Positions 1 to 12,984 are shown, numbered from the stretch's first letter. The stretch is DNA of 64,000 nucleotides from Asterias amurensis (GCF_032118995.1 NC_092662.1:4588001-4652000), one strand, 5' to 3'. The notes: generated by a model from the sequence alone, not told the origin. Made by a program: numbers and translations.

Positions 1-1009
1 TGTTGCAATTAACAGCAGATTTCACACTCTTTGCTCACACCTCTATAATAAGCAGCTGCCGGGATTATTTGCGCTATCTATGAGATCGGAATAAACTTGT
101 TATTTTTAGCTTCTTGACAGCTGTTATCATTTTTAGTGGGCGTTCACCGTGAGATGGATGATGAGGGAAAACATAGGATGAAAGTTTCTTGTTTGTGTCA
201 CATTTCTGGCAGGGGTCGTTAATTACTTCAAGTTTTTTTGCTGATTTGTCTCTCACATGCAAATGAGTAAGGTGTTTTAAATAAATGCTTCTGTTTTAGA
301 TTTTCTTTTTTTCATAATCAAGTTATAATGAATTGTTCATTCATTGCAGATCGGGAAAAACCATGGAATAAGCCAAAGTAGTGTCTGTGTACCTTCGTTG
401 GTTTGGTTTGGTTTGCGATAAATTGTGGGGTTTTTTCTTTATAATATCAAAGTGCTAAAAGGGAATGATCTACAATCATACAAAAAGAGACTGCCTCTCG
501 GTACACGTATAGCTCAATTGGTCCAACATCCAGAGGTAAGCAGGGTCAAGTCTGCTTTGTTTCTTTAAAATATTGTCAGCTTAACAGAACCAAAATATTG
601 CCATTTATGGTTGGATTGGCTGTGACGAATGCACTTCAAATGCTAAAACTTTGTTTTAATTTTGAAAACCTTCATAGTGCGAAGATGCATCAGGGTATTG
701 TAACTCAAGCACAGTCAACCGGCCAGAGTAAAGACAATCTTCTTGATGGGTCTCGATCCCTCAAGATGGGTCTAACCCAATTCCCTAAAAGTCTGCTGTT
801 TGCCTCAAACAAACCGACCATACTTCGTATTTGAGGCACAGTTTTAAAAACTCCCACCAGGAGAATAACTCCTGTGTGGAATCCGCGAGTACTTCCCCAA
901 CCCGGCATCCTTTCAGAAATCAAACCCAATTACACTTTAGCTGCCCCCGTCATCGCTTCTAGGTTGAGTTTTTTTTTTCTTTAACTAAGAAAAAAAAAGA
1001 GAAACTTAC
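1..1009. other. NOS1AP intron, left window edge
   Basis: This is the intron 3' of the PTB exon at 1010-1081 (minus strand). The next expected NOS1AP exon, the lysine-rich part of the PTB domain, was not found here and should lie beyond the left edge. The short open frames in this stretch look unlike any protein I recognise and overlap one another. I see no other gene. Confidence 0.6.
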
Positions 1010-1081
1010 CCTTATTCTCCGCATGGCGGTAACAATTTCCATTCGACTGCTGGGTCGAGGGACATCAAGCGTGCCGATATA
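1010..1081 (-). CDS. NOS1AP: NOS1AP (CAPON) exon 2, start of the PTB domain
   Basis: This 72-bp exon encodes 24 residues, beginning [13 protein letters not shown] and ending AMRRIR. That is the first strand and helix of the phosphotyrosine-binding domain of NOS1AP/CAPON; the vertebrate protein has the closely similar VPRPNSRVEIVAAMRRIR at this place. The acceptor (CACAG) and donor (GTAAG) are both canonical and the exon is in phase 0 at both ends. It therefore joins exactly to the start exon at 19465-19572. NOS1AP is a cytosolic adaptor that links neuronal NO synthase, through a C-terminal PDZ ligand, to partners bound by the PTB domain. Only the N-terminal part of the gene is in the window. 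The exon assignment is secure; function in this animal is inferred from the family. Confidence 0.88.
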
Positions 1082-2094
1082 CTGTGGAGACAAAAATTAA
1101 GAGAGCGAATTAATCAACGCCGTCTACCGACTCCGTAATTTGACCTCAATTTTCACCTTGGTTAGATCTGTGGGTCCAACGAAATTGGAGGGAGGCTTGC
1201 GCTGCAAGACAAGAATTTTTAAAACCCAAACACAGAGAAAGACTATTTAAAAACTTGACTTTAATAGCCACTGCTTTTAAATTTATCATTTGTTCAAACA
1301 AGGGAGACAAAACTTTGTCCATACAGTAAGTTCACTATACGTGTGTGTACCATAGCACATTACAAGCATGTACAACTTGTGTAATTTACTTGCTCCATAT
1401 TTGTGAAAATATTAAAAGGCAATTCTGTTCTCTTTACAAAAAAAAAGGCAAATCCATTTTCGCTGCAGTACTGTATCTTTAAAAAGCCAATAAACTGAAT
1501 GAGCGTTTGCTTTCTGCAAAACGTGTATTGCCTTAATCCAAACCTCATCTCCCTTTTTTCAATTTTGGTAAAAACTTCAACGAAGCAAATCTTTAAATCT
1601 TATCAAATCAAAACACCTAAGGAGTCATATAATCTCGAAAATTTCATCGGTTTTATTAATTTTGTTCTTTTTTGTGGTCAAGAAAAACATGTAGGGGGGA
1701 AAAACCGCTTTATGTTATCCAAATATTGAATTGCTTTTGTAAGGGCTGATTGCCGATGGGGAATATTTTCAACTCGACTCGGTAAACCAATGTGTATGGA
1801 TCGAGACTTCAAAGCTAAAGCAGTTAAGCGCCTGGCCAAGAAAGGGCTATTTGTCTTTCAGTCTATCCCGATCCAGACATGATTACATCAGAAGAAAAAA
1901 GTCAGAGTCACGATTTGAAATGTTTTAAGTTGTAAGACTTGTTTTCGTCTACATGTATGTCTTTTTTGTTAAGAAAAACCAAAATGAGATTGAACTGAAC
2001 ACATCAATTAAAAGACAAGAAACTCAATAACAAGGACTTACATGTGAGCAGTTTTTTGACTGGTAACCACATACTTGTAAGAATGTGCCTAGTT

Positions 2095-2265
2095 CAGGCC
2101 TGTTTGCTAGTGTTTAAAAAGGCAAAGGGCACCAAGGCATTTTTTCTCCTTGGTAAAGGGCACCCTATGAGCAAATTGTAAATTTCTACTGGAGCATTTC
2201 AAGGGCACTAAGGCCATGACCAGGGGCATATGAAGTATCAGGCTTGCTAGTGACTGGTTGCGTTT
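2095..2265 (+). repeat. Interspersed repeat rich in GGGCAC motifs, copy 1
   Basis: The segment contains the ordered blocks GGCAAAGGGCACCAAGG, GGTAAAGGGCACCCT, ATTTCTACTGGAGCATTTC and GGCCATGACCAGGGGCAT. The same blocks in the same order occur at about 39838-40030 (plus), 12985-13170 (minus) and, partly, 53060-53170 (minus). No reading frame runs through all copies. It is a non-coding dispersed repeat of unknown class. Confidence 0.6.
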
Positions 2266-3094
2266 TAAAAGCAGTTCTATGAAATTTGGCACAGGTCTCT
2301 GCAAGCTGCATGCAAACTATTACCCTCTGTTTTGTGTGATGCCAACTCCACGTGTAAATAGTTTTTAAACAACATTTAACCTTTCTCTTCAGGAAATTCA
2401 AACACAATTGGGAGGAAGAAGTAATTAGTGTTTATCCCTGACAAAAATTTGAACCATCTGCCTCCCCACTTCTACACAGCATAGATCCTCCCCTCCCCCA
2501 TCTCATTCCACATACGTGTAGATGTACCGGTAGCATGACCAGAGTACCAGACAGTGCAATACAATACTGCAGCCTACGGCACTGCATCCACATCAGCGAT
2601 GTAATGGCATTTTAATTTCTAATTAAAATTGATATACCCAGCGAAGGAACAAGCATCTGGTCACGTTTTTACCGATCGGGCCAGCAGGGAATTTCCCCCC
2701 AAAGGCAGGACAAAACGGAAATAAGCAAATGAATAAAACAAATCAAGATTACTTCAACTTGGTCCACCTTGTGACTCATTCCTGTTTAACAGGTCAAAGG
2801 GTTAGGCCTTTAAGTTAATTACACAGTATGATTAAGCCGACGCTGTGAACTTCTGGTAAAAGGTGTTACCAAACGCTTGGCTGTTGAGAGAGGCTTGCTC
2901 TTTAAGAAGTTAAAAAGGCACCTTCTGTTTTCTCACGTGTGTTTTGACGAGAGGAATCCAATCGATAACCTGCCAAGTACCTTAATGGAATATGGAGAAC
3001 TTTAGTCTAAAGCTGCATGGTCTGTGGCCAAGGAGTTGAGAAGGAATGAGGTTTGATGAATGTGGATACTCATAAAAAAATGGCTGGCTGGCCT

Positions 3095-3240
3095 AGAGTC
3101 CCCTTAATGTAGACCCGGAACCTCCAAGATGTTACAGAAGGTGCATCATCAGACATACAAAACTACAGATTTTGACACAATGTGGATAATATCTTTCTCC
3201 CTTTCGCGACTGCTCTAACTCTTTCAAGAAAGTTTGAAGA
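3095..3240 (+). repeat. Dispersed repeat, pair member 1 (partner at 11.2 kb)
   Basis: Blocks such as TAGACCC, CTCC(A/C)AGATGTTACA, GTGCATCATC, AAACTACAGATTT and GACACAATGTGGAT recur in order at about 11220-11395, in direct orientation. Divergence is moderate. The class is unknown. Confidence 0.6.
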
Positions 3241-4737
3241 TTCAATAATTTTTTTTTATTTATTTCATTCTTTTATAGTTGTGATGTTCTGTTCATACAC
3301 ATAGGCAAGAACAGAAGAATTCCAGACCTACATGTACATGTAGGCTCAACTGCATAGAGTTGCTTTTAAGCATCAAAAGTTCCTAAGCATAAAAATGTTC
3401 AAGAAGAACATTTTACAGTTCTCTCATTAGGATGCCCGTTAATATTAAGACTATCTGAGAATGAAGTGTCAAGTTTGAAGCTGAATGCCAAGATTGACCC
3501 TATTACTGAAATTTTATGTAATTTTGCATGTAAGGTTGTTTTACTTACAATAAACAGCATTGACAAACTGCTTCCCATGAATGCCCCAGTATAAATAATT
3601 GGCAATTAGGGAGCAATGTGGAGGTTGAAATCAATACCCCCATCACAACATGAATCTTTAAACAAAAATAAGTCTGTATGCTCGGCACATGTGTGCATCG
3701 ATTCTTATCCTCATCTACATCAGTTTCTAACCAACAAAATACCCTCCTCCCACCCACCTTCCAAACGCACGACGTTGCCTCGGGCAAGAAATCAGCGGCA
3801 ACCACAGAAAAACACTTATAATCTAGAACGATGGCAAGATGTAAGAGTGTTTCTCACATGTTCAATAACAGAAGTTTTTCCTGCCGATTAGTTGGTCACT
3901 CTTTAACGCTTTGTTCAGACTATCCCTAACCATCCGGCTGGTCAAAGTGACTCAATCTTTTAACGTTTCCTGGTGATTAATTTTTTTTACGATTTTCTGG
4001 AAACTTATCAATTTGAGTTTAACCTGACCCAGAAAGCTTCATGAAGGCAATAATCTTATGACCTTTTACATTTGACCTCTAAAAACAATTACACTTGACC
4101 TCAAGACATTGATGAGTCGAACCCAACTTTGTTGACTCCTTAGTCACTTTTATAAAACCTTAATCTGTGCAGAGAAAAAGTCACCACTTGTCAGTAGCTG
4201 TGTACATTTAACAAATAATACTAATAATAATAATATCAAAGTCGTACAGGGCCTATAAAATGCACATACCTACCAAACAAGGTACTCAAGGCGCTGAGTA
4301 TACAAACTTTCAGAAAGATAGGTTATTGCAGTGATGAATTATGAGACCCAATTCTTTAGCACCTTATAAGGATTTACAAGGTGCTACGGTGTACATTCTG
4401 CATGTGTTATCATGCAGGACTTTCAACATAACAAAAATACTCTTGAAAATGTCTGTACTCTTATTCTAAAAAAAATTCTGAGAGCAAGAAACTCCAACTG
4501 AAGATACCCAATACTAACTATTACACACAGAGGATTCAGTACACGCTGATTCCATTTCAAAGTATGCCTAGATGTAATCCGAACGAGTTGTAAACAACAT
4601 TCTGAAAATACATTTGTGTTTATGTCTCCAGGGTGAGTGGGGGGGGGGGGGGGGGGGGGGGTGCGGTGGCCAGGGCACAGCTTGGCACTGAGAGACATTC
4701 ACACCATTACAGGGGTTAGCGGACTGATCACACTTAC

Positions 4738-4857
4738 ATAAATCATCTCAGACTGAGTGCTCCAGAGGTCATTCTGCTTCATGCTGGAGACCAACTCTCG
4801 GGCGGAAGATGAGGAAGACCGTCTCCCGATCATGCTGGTGGCACGTGAATCTCCCAT
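4738..4857 (-). CDS. NOS1AP: Possible alternative first coding exon of NOS1AP
   Basis: This 120-bp minus-strand exon starts with ATG and encodes 40 residues, beginning MGDSRATSMIGRR and ending STQSEMIY. It ends at a strong donor (GTAAGT) in phase 0. An in-frame TAA lies 18 bases upstream of the ATG, so the frame starts here. Phase 0 is exactly what the PTB exon at 1010-1081 needs, and this exon lies between the conventional start exon (19465-19572) and the PTB exon. The simplest reading is a second promoter that gives NOS1AP a different, serine-rich N-terminus. I do not recognise the 40-residue sequence. It could instead be a chance open stretch with a good donor, or a cassette start in another transcript. 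Transcript evidence is needed. Confidence 0.5.
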
Positions 4858-7545
4858 GACTGATGACAGCAATTAGAGGGTAGAGCTTCTACGGACGACC
4901 ACTGATGGGATGTTTTAGCTTGATGCTGTACTTATGTATCAAAGTAAACGTTTGTAGAAACAGTAATTCTCGACCAGTCAGGAGTACCCTTCCGCTCAAA
5001 TAACTCCAAAGATAAATACAAAATTGTCTGCTTGCAACCAATTACATGTCACATCAGAATCCTAATGTGATTACACACAAAGGTCAACACACACATGGAG
5101 CTTTCTTTTCAGACGAACTCCAGACCATCCGAAGAAAAGTTGACCAATTGCAAATACATGTGTCGATATAATATAGGTTTCAATATGTGTACACATAGAT
5201 GAGGTCAATTTCGCTGTAAATTCCAATCCAAGTACGGATCGTTGACCAATACAAAGTTTTCTCACAAACTGCACAATGAGTTTCCCCAAGCAGAAAGAAG
5301 GTTGGTTCCACACCAAGTACTTCAACACTTTCTGAATATTTCTTTAGAGGAGGTTTCGGACAAAAATAGTACACTGTTACCAATTCGCAACAGCACTGGA
5401 ATCAGAGGTATGGAATCCGAGAGTCAATGTCAAATTCCTGCAGTAATCCTTGTAGCATCTGTGCATATCTTTAAAAAAAAAAGTATCCAAGTACACCCCG
5501 ATTAACCTTCAGTAACTCACAAGTAGATGGTCACGGTGCATTTACATTAAAGAGACTAGCACAAGTCTTTGCCGCAAATAACTTTCTTGAAGAATTCTCA
5601 ATGACCCTCCGTATGAAAACATTACTCATGGATGGACATCAGCACTTGAATATTATTACAGAAGCAAATCGACGATGAAAACAGCGGCTTTTATCTTATC
5701 CTCGGCAAAAAAATCGCACTAGGGTTATGTTTCCCCTGCTCTCCACAACACGACACGGCCACTTCTAAAAAAATTATGGTGTTGCAATGCAGCAATGGCC
5801 TTATGAGTCAAACTTGTCAACAGCGGACGCCCCTCTGTGACGCTGACTTATAGGCAGCGTGACAGGCTGAAACATCACACAACTTCACAAACCGATTTTC
5901 TCTTTCCTTCCTCAAAAGCTCATGCAAGTGTTTCCACAACTGCTGCCAGAAATTGTTAACTTGTACCTTCAAGAACTTTTAACATAGAAGTACTTGCTTT
6001 GTCAATTCTTCTGTCAAGACTTCCTTAAAAGGATTAGAGCAAACCACAGAAATCCTTGCCAAGATTTAAACTTCTGCTGTACAGCCTCACCGGATCCAAT
6101 AAAGACGTGTCATTGTAGTCACTGAGAGTCTGGGCTACTTGTTGGCCGAATACTTATTCCTTCTCAGAGTCTATTGTCAACCTCAATCAGCCTTAGTTGC
6201 AACACTTCAGTACAAATCCTTCCAAACAACACAAAACGTCCAGGCGCAATGAACTTGAACAGCCAGGAAACTTTTTCTTTCGCCCGAAGGGTATGAGTTT
6301 ACCAATTGTCCTTGATCAGTTGATTGGTTAATTCACTTGTAGGTGACTGTGGGGAGTAACCACAGCGTCACACAAGTTCAGGTTTGGGTTGGTTGACTCG
6401 CTATCCAATCCTTGTGCAATACTTTTTTTAAGCAGCCCAGCACCCCTCTGTTCTATATAAAGGCTTGCCACTTTTTCCTCTACAGATGCATACAAATGCA
6501 GTTTTCTAACTTCCTCTGTGAATGAGACTGTACTCAACCTAACCACTTCAGCAGGTAGAGTTTTCCTTTCCCGGGCTATACCCTGGAAGACATCATGCTT
6601 CTCACACTGATCGCTTAGCTGAACTTTTCCTACTTTAGTTTCGCTCAATTTCACAAAGTGCGAGTGGCTTAGATTAGACTTGCTTAAGTCCTAACACGAT
6701 ACAGCTTACTCCAAGTGTTAAGCACCAGGATACAGCACTAAGCTCCGCAGCGCGCATCACCCCAAACAAGGAGAGTTAAGAGCGGATATACGAAATGAGT
6801 ACCCAATGATCATTGAGTCGTTCTAAGCTGATGTTGGGAGCTTGTTCGGCAGGCATGACAAATGCTCAATCATGTGTTTCAATGATTCACAGTAGAATGA
6901 TGGGTTTTAAAACAGCAGGAAGAAAAAAGCTCAAAGCGAAGCCGTGGTGACAACTACCTTGATTACACTTAAAGGGGAAGTAAACACACATAATTTGCAA
7001 CATTGAACTGTTCACATTGGAAATACCATTTTCTTACCAAGTTTTTATGCTAAAACACACAGTAATTTTTTCAAACTCTAATCGATGATGTGTATAAATA
7101 ATTCTGAACCAGGCTCTGACATTGTGGACAGTAATATTTATATTAATATGAGTTGGTATTATGAAACTGGGGGTGTGAAGGTATGTTATTAGAATTTTGG
7201 CAAACATTAATACAGGGACAAAGTTAAAAAGTGTGCCAAGTCAAGCCCAGTGGGAGTGAAACTCATTAACTGTATCCTCAAGGTAAGATCTCAAGTACCT
7301 TGGTCCACCTCCACAAGTACATATCTACAGTGTAACTCAAACCCCATCACAGTTTTGGATCCCAGCAGGAGGGGTTGCTATGCTCAGTGGACACTGACAA
7401 GTCTATCAATGATTGGCTACCCTGGGTCCCCCATGTTCCCCCCTCCTTTACGTGGATCTGACTTGACAGGAAGTGACTGATATCCGTTGCTAGCATGACC
7501 TGGGTATGATTAAGAAGTGACGGTAGACGAGGAGTTGCTAAAGTT

Positions 7546-8140
7546 CAGCCAAGAACAAGGTAATGTCTCTGATTAAAGGAAAAGCGTCACGGTAGAAAGG
7601 TCGCTGATCAGAAATCATTCTTATTTACAAGAAATACATCGAATGATGTATACATGTCTAAAAATACCTAGGTCTATAGATGAGTTTCAAAACTAGGGAT
7701 TCTCAGATTTCATGCACATGGATAAGAAAAAGCGAAGTTGCAACCAAGAACAAGGTATAATGTCTCCGATTAAAGGAAAAGTGTCTTGGTAGAAAGGTCA
7801 CTGATCAAAAATGTTTCTTGTTTACAAGAAATGCATCAAATGATACATGTACATGTAGTCAAAGGTACTTACATGTAAGCCTATAGATGAGTTTCAAAAC
7901 TAGGGATTCTCAGATTTCACGCACATGGATAAGAAAAAGCGAAGTTGCAACCAAGAACAAGGTAATGTCTCCGATTAAAGGAAAAGCATCACAGTTAAAA
8001 GGTCACTGATCAAAAAAAATCTTGTTTGCAAGAAATGCATCCAATGTTGTGTAGTTTAAAAGTTCTTAGGCCTACATGTACATATAGATGAGTTTCAAAA
8101 CCAGGGGTTCTCAGTTTTCATGCACATGGATAAGAACAAA
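7546..8140. repeat. Tandem array, about three 195-207 bp units
   Basis: Three consecutive units begin near 7546, 7741 and 7948 with CAACCAAGAACAAGG or a close variant. Each runs through GATTAAAGGAAAAG, AAGGTC(A/G)CTGATCA, TTTACAAGAAATGCATC and ATAGATGAGTTTCAAAAC, and ends near ATGCACATGGATAAGAA. The third unit is slightly more diverged. The period change (195 then 207) comes from small insertions. The array is non-coding and sits inside the NOS1AP intron. Confidence 0.85.
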
Positions 8141-8727
8141 CCACAAGCTCATTGGTCTAGCTTTCTACTGTAGAAAGCGGAAGGTCAGGATTCAGTATTC
8201 AAGCTCAAATCATTGTTGATTATTCTCAGTCCCACTCAAACAGCTAGGGGTAAAGATCTTTACCAGGGAGCATCTTTAAGTTAAATCAATCCAAGGAGAA
8301 GAGACTTCAACCGAGAGCGAAGGGACCAGAGGGGTGTAGTAGGTGTGACAACATCCCCCCCCAAAAAAAAAAAAAATTGTTATCTGGTAGAGTCTGCTGC
8401 CCCCTAGTGTCCTAAAAAAGTCTCCCATTGTATCAACTTTCAGACTAGTCTGAATCGCTGAGGTCACATTTTGAGGCTTGTGACCAACGCCAGATACCTG
8501 CCAGACCGGGTGTTGCCAAATGTTGACCTTGCATTCATTTCACATGGAGATTCACAGTCAGTTCACACTGACATGACCACACATTACGAGTTGAATAAAA
8601 CAACACTACATGTATGGTACTGTGTACATAGATCATTATACACAGAGATCAAAAGTGCAAGCAGACAAGTTACATCACTTCCAACCAATCAAAACACAGT
8701 ACTCTCTTAATGTAAAAGAGTGACAAA

Positions 8728-8925
8728 TTCAGTATCTTGTCCGAGTGGTGTCTTTTTCGCTTTTTTGAGAGTGAAAGTCAATCTGTGTCACTCTTTTTGA
8801 GTGAAAGTGGTATGAACTTCACTCTCAATCGAGGTAAAAGTACCCATCTTTCACTCTAAAATGAGTTGTCCACCATATGGCTCTTTGCAAGAGTGGTATG
8901 GCGGACATTCACAGACTGCCGTAGA
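8728..8925 (+). repeat. Dispersed repeat with GAGTGAAAGT motifs, pair member 1
   Basis: This segment carries GAGAGTGAAAGTCAATCTG, GTCACTCTTTTTGAG, TTCACTCT and GGCTCTTTGCAAG. The same blocks occur in reverse orientation at about 60830-61025, downstream of ALDH9A1. It is non-coding and its class is unknown. Confidence 0.6.
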
Positions 8926-10147
8926 ACCATAGCTAGACTCAGCCACTTGGAGTGCATTCGTTCGTTCAATACCGTATCTGTTTACATTGAAAAAATGCCG
9001 ACTGTAACAATCCACTTGGGTGTTTCTGCACGCAATTTATCCAGTTGTCAATTCAATTAAAACGCATTTAAAAAGATGCACTTACGCTGAAGGCCATTCA
9101 TTAACGATCTAATTAAACCAATGGAACACTTCGTAAAAAGCTTTCTTTAGTCGGTTGTGATTATTTAGCAATTAACATTGCTGCTGGCCAGAAGGACAAT
9201 AAGGTGGCGATGTTGATGATTGTATAATTGGAAGAACCAAGGGCTATGCACTTTATACATGTAGATTTGTATTTGCGGTATTGCTGTTGGCTCAAGCATT
9301 TATTATTGTTGGTTTTTTATTAAGAGGTGAAGAGTTTGGAATTGTATAAAAGGGTGTTAGTCATTGTATTAAACTTGTCTTAAATTACAAACTGAAGAAT
9401 TTAATTAAAACATGCAGGATTTGTAACTGTCAACCCCCAAATTTTAATTCTTACACTATCACGAAGCTCACAGAGTATAAAGGTAACAAAGTGTAAAAAC
9501 CAGAGGGTAAATTGACAGGTCCTTTGTGGTTTATCACTTGATATTTGAATATATAAAAAAAAATGCTTTAAAAGATATTTCTAATCCTACTAAAATGTAG
9601 ATTTACACAATAAAATAAATCTGTGAAAACTTCACTTAAGAAGATAGTCACATTTTCGAGATATCGGCAAAAATCCAGATCCCAGATTCAAATTTATGGG
9701 CATCAAAACTGATACATGTATCTTTTCTACATTTATAGCCACATGACTTCAAAAACAAAGTTTTCTCAAAATGTTTCATATACCAGCAATAGCTGAAGTA
9801 GGCCTCTATTCCAATTACTTTTATTGCCATTAATTTTAAGAGTGATTACCCAACAGCTTCCCTTTAATAGAAGTCCAGCACAGGTGGTAGGCAGGTGGTC
9901 TTAACCAAGAACCATAGTCTGGCATTGACATATCAATCCATTCCTCTGAATACATCCTTGGAATCGTCCAGCAATCCAATTACATGAATTACGAGTTATG
10001 TTTCATCATTGACCATCGGGGTTAATGAGATGTCAGGACGGTATTTATTCCTTGTGAGTTGACGAGGACGGATGGACGGTCGGTATACCATGGGAGAAGA
10101 TTTCCCACGGTATTCTATAACCAGTACTAAAACTCCAAGACAGCACA

Positions 10148-10305
10148 CAGGCCCAATTTCATAGAGCTGCTTAAACAGAAATCATTGCTCATCAATTGTC
10201 TGCTAAGCAGAAATGAGCAGGATACCAGTCAGAAATTGTACTTGTGACATGATATTTTGGCTGGTAACCTTATTCACGTGAGCATAATTTTGTTGTGCTT
10301 AGCTA
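10148..10305. mobile_element. Foldback MITE, GCTTAGCAG family, left part
   Basis: It starts with the family terminus GCCCAATTTCATAGAGCTGC and continues through the CTGCTAAGCAGAAA and GGCTGGTAACC blocks seen in the better copy at 41492-41734. The expected right terminus is absent. Instead the sequence runs straight into half of a different foldback element at 10306-10490. Confidence 0.6.
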
Positions 10306-10490
10306 GAGGTCTCGAAATCAATTCAAATGTTTTACTGAGAAAATACATCTTTCTCAAAAACTACATTACTTCTCAGAGGGAGCCGGTTCTCACAATGTTT
10401 TGTACTATTGACAGCTCTTCATTGCTTGTTACCAAATAAGTTTTTATGCTAACAATTAATTTGAGTAATTACCAATAGTGTCCAGTGCCT
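10306..10490 (-). mobile_element. Half copy of the GGCAGTGGACAC foldback family
   Basis: The segment from GAGGTCTCGAAATCAA to ATAGTGTCCAGTGCCTT matches one arm of the elements at 14718-15106 and 42461-42819. It includes TTCTCAAAAACTACATTACTT-like, GGGAGCCG and TGAGTAATTACCAATAGTG blocks. Only one arm is present. Confidence 0.6.
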
Positions 10491-11219
10491 TATGTTCAAA
10501 AAGCTGTTTTCCCACAAAACATTTTGCATGTACATTTGTATAGTATGTTTTTATTCGAAAGCTTTTTTTTCCAAAGAGTCATTCTTATAGAGTACAATAA
10601 CCTAGTTGTTAACTGCATAAACGTAGTTGAAAAACAACTTCACAATTGCCCAGTTGTTACCTTTAGGACTTGCGTCAGTTTCTATTTCAGTCTCAGCCAG
10701 AAAGGGTCACAGACCTCAAAACCTACAAAAACATCTACAAATCCTAAGGATGTTTCACGCATTTATAAGTTGTTTTTACAGTAGATTTGAACTGGTTTTT
10801 GTTATCCCCCGATAGAAATGAAACTGCGCATGTTAGTTGATACTAAGAAACAGGATATCTAGGGAAACGGTTTTTTGTTGTTGTACAAGCATGGTAAGTA
10901 CAAATGTAAATGTTACTAATATCAACTTGAATGTCGAATGCGGCCAAAACTACGCAATGTGACCATTCATAAGGTTTTGGGACAAGAAATCAGACTAAGT
11001 CGGAGGACTTCCAGTTTAAAGGTATAGTCATATATTGGTAAATACTCCACAATTACATTACCATAACAATTACCTTGGTGAGAAACACTGCAGATGTCGA
11101 TATAATACAATATTTGTGAAAAAGATCCCCTTCGAAGTAGTGGTTTGGTTAAGTTTTTATTTGAATTTTAAAAAATGCCAGAATCGCTTCTCAAATTTCT
11201 AAGAGTTGGTTCCATTCCT

Positions 11220-11395
11220 ATTCCGTGGGTCGGGTTCCCCCGTAACTTAGACCCAGAGCCTCCCAGATGTTACAATTCGGGAGATTTACAGACTCTGTGC
11301 ATCATCGGAAATACTAAACTACAGATTTGGACACAATGTGGATCATTTCTTTCTCCCGTTGGTGACTGCTTTGCCTCTATCAAGAAAAGTCTCAA
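11220..11395 (+). repeat. Dispersed repeat, pair member 2 (partner at 3.1 kb)
   Basis: This copy shares ordered blocks with 3095-3240 (TAGACCC, GATGTTACA, GTGCATCATC, AAACTACAGATTT, GACACAATGTGGAT, TTTCTCCC). It is non-coding. Confidence 0.6.
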
Positions 11396-12984
11396 GTCAA
11401 GGAGATTTTAAGAGACTGTTGAGCTCAGGAAAAAAACTCAAAAATCACATGCCTGGAGGGGTTATTACATACAGGGCAGTCTGGCTTACAACTTATCCAA
11501 GAATTTGGCCAATTACTTTCTGGATGTTTGTTTTACAGCAGCTTCTCGGCATAGAAATCCAGCTCAATACTCAAGGGTCTAAACAGGAACTACACTCAGC
11601 AGGTTGAGTACAGAGAATATTCTCAACTCTTGAAGACAATTGAGCAAAATCCTTGATCTATACCCAAACAAAATCTGATAAAACGCCCTCCAATCATCAG
11701 ACAAAAGGGGACCCTAATGGGTTACATTGGAGGGGTACATCTACAAAGTGGATCTAGGATTTTCAATAAGGAATCACCCAGAGGAACCTTGATGTGTCAA
11801 CCACTAATAAGTGCTTAACACCCTGGACAGAATCAGCTGTCAATATCGGACCAGGCTTAGGATTTTATCAATTGACCACTCTGCCTAAAGTCCTGTTCAC
11901 AAGCCATCAGTGTCAAAATCAAACCATTGCATCATCACGCAGTGCTGGGTACAATCAGATGACGATGGTCACTGTAGCAGTAGATCAATATTTACATTGA
12001 TTTCACTGACAAACTGGACGCTTTGGCTTCTTATATAAAATGATTGCATGGGCGGCGGGGATGAGGACTGTGTCAACTTTGAAATCGGAAAGGTCAGAGT
12101 TCTGTTGCGATATAGATCTGGCTTTGAACCGACTGAGAGGAATCAATGGGTCGATCAGCTCGTTCACAGTAGTACAGACCTCCAAATCACAGAAGACATC
12201 AAGGAAATAGCCAACAACAATATTGACAGGGCATGAGATTGGCATGGTTCCACACATTCTGGCAGATATTTGAAGTCAAACTAAGCACATTCTCAGTCAC
12301 AAACCCTAAGTCCTTACCTAAATCCAATGAGCAATGTACTGACCAACAAAAAAATATTTGCGACAGTGGCACTTCATCAACACCGCAGTAAGGCTTAAAC
12401 CATTTTTCATTATTGTTTTTTTCTTTCACAACAAACTTTCCCCCGGCCCCCAGAGAGAGGAGAAAGTGTTCCTCCAGCACCCTCTTGCCCGAACTAAGCC
12501 TCTTAACCCCTTGAAAACTGAAGAAGGAAAAACAAACATTCAGGATTTGCTTAGAAAAAAACATTGAGTCTCTAGAGGGTTGATGCTTAACAATAAGTTT
12601 CAAGAACCTTATTGTTGTTACCCGTTTGGGAGGCATGTCATTAAAGCAGAGGGTAGTCTTTGTCATTGGACAAACCATGGACAAACAGGGGGGTGTCCTT
12701 TATAAAGATATGAGATTTATAGGTCACTTAAGGCAAAGGAGGAAATCACATCTAAAGTTATTTTAGATTGGGTGATAAAAATATACTGTTGACTGTAATG
12801 AAAAAGGCAGTAAATATGTTTGGATGTGACAGCAATGTGCTATTTAAAGTACATGTAATGTCAACAAATTTATGGGAGTGTTCTGTTTAGTGGAGTTATT
12901 TTAAGAGGGAGGGGAGTTTCTACTTCCTTTTTTACAGCAAAGGAAGATTTTCAGTTAGCTCCGTGTCAGGGGTCTGGGAAACTG

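Larger units (their letters stand above)
1082..4737. other. NOS1AP intron
   Basis: This is intronic sequence between the PTB exon and the possible alternative first exon. It holds one copy of a GGCACC-rich interspersed repeat (about 2095-2265), one member of a repeat pair shared with 11.2 kb (about 3095-3240), a short repeat shared in inverse orientation with 13.4 kb (about 4320-4395), and a poly-G run near 4640. I see no coding exon. Confidence 0.6.

Noticed and set aside
7546-8140. CRISPR-like array
   Set aside because: The units are 195-207 bp with no short repeat/spacer structure, and this is an animal genome.
12199-12684. 161-codon minus-strand open frame
   Set aside because: It has no recognisable domain, no splice context and ordinary intron composition. 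It lies in a NOS1AP intron.
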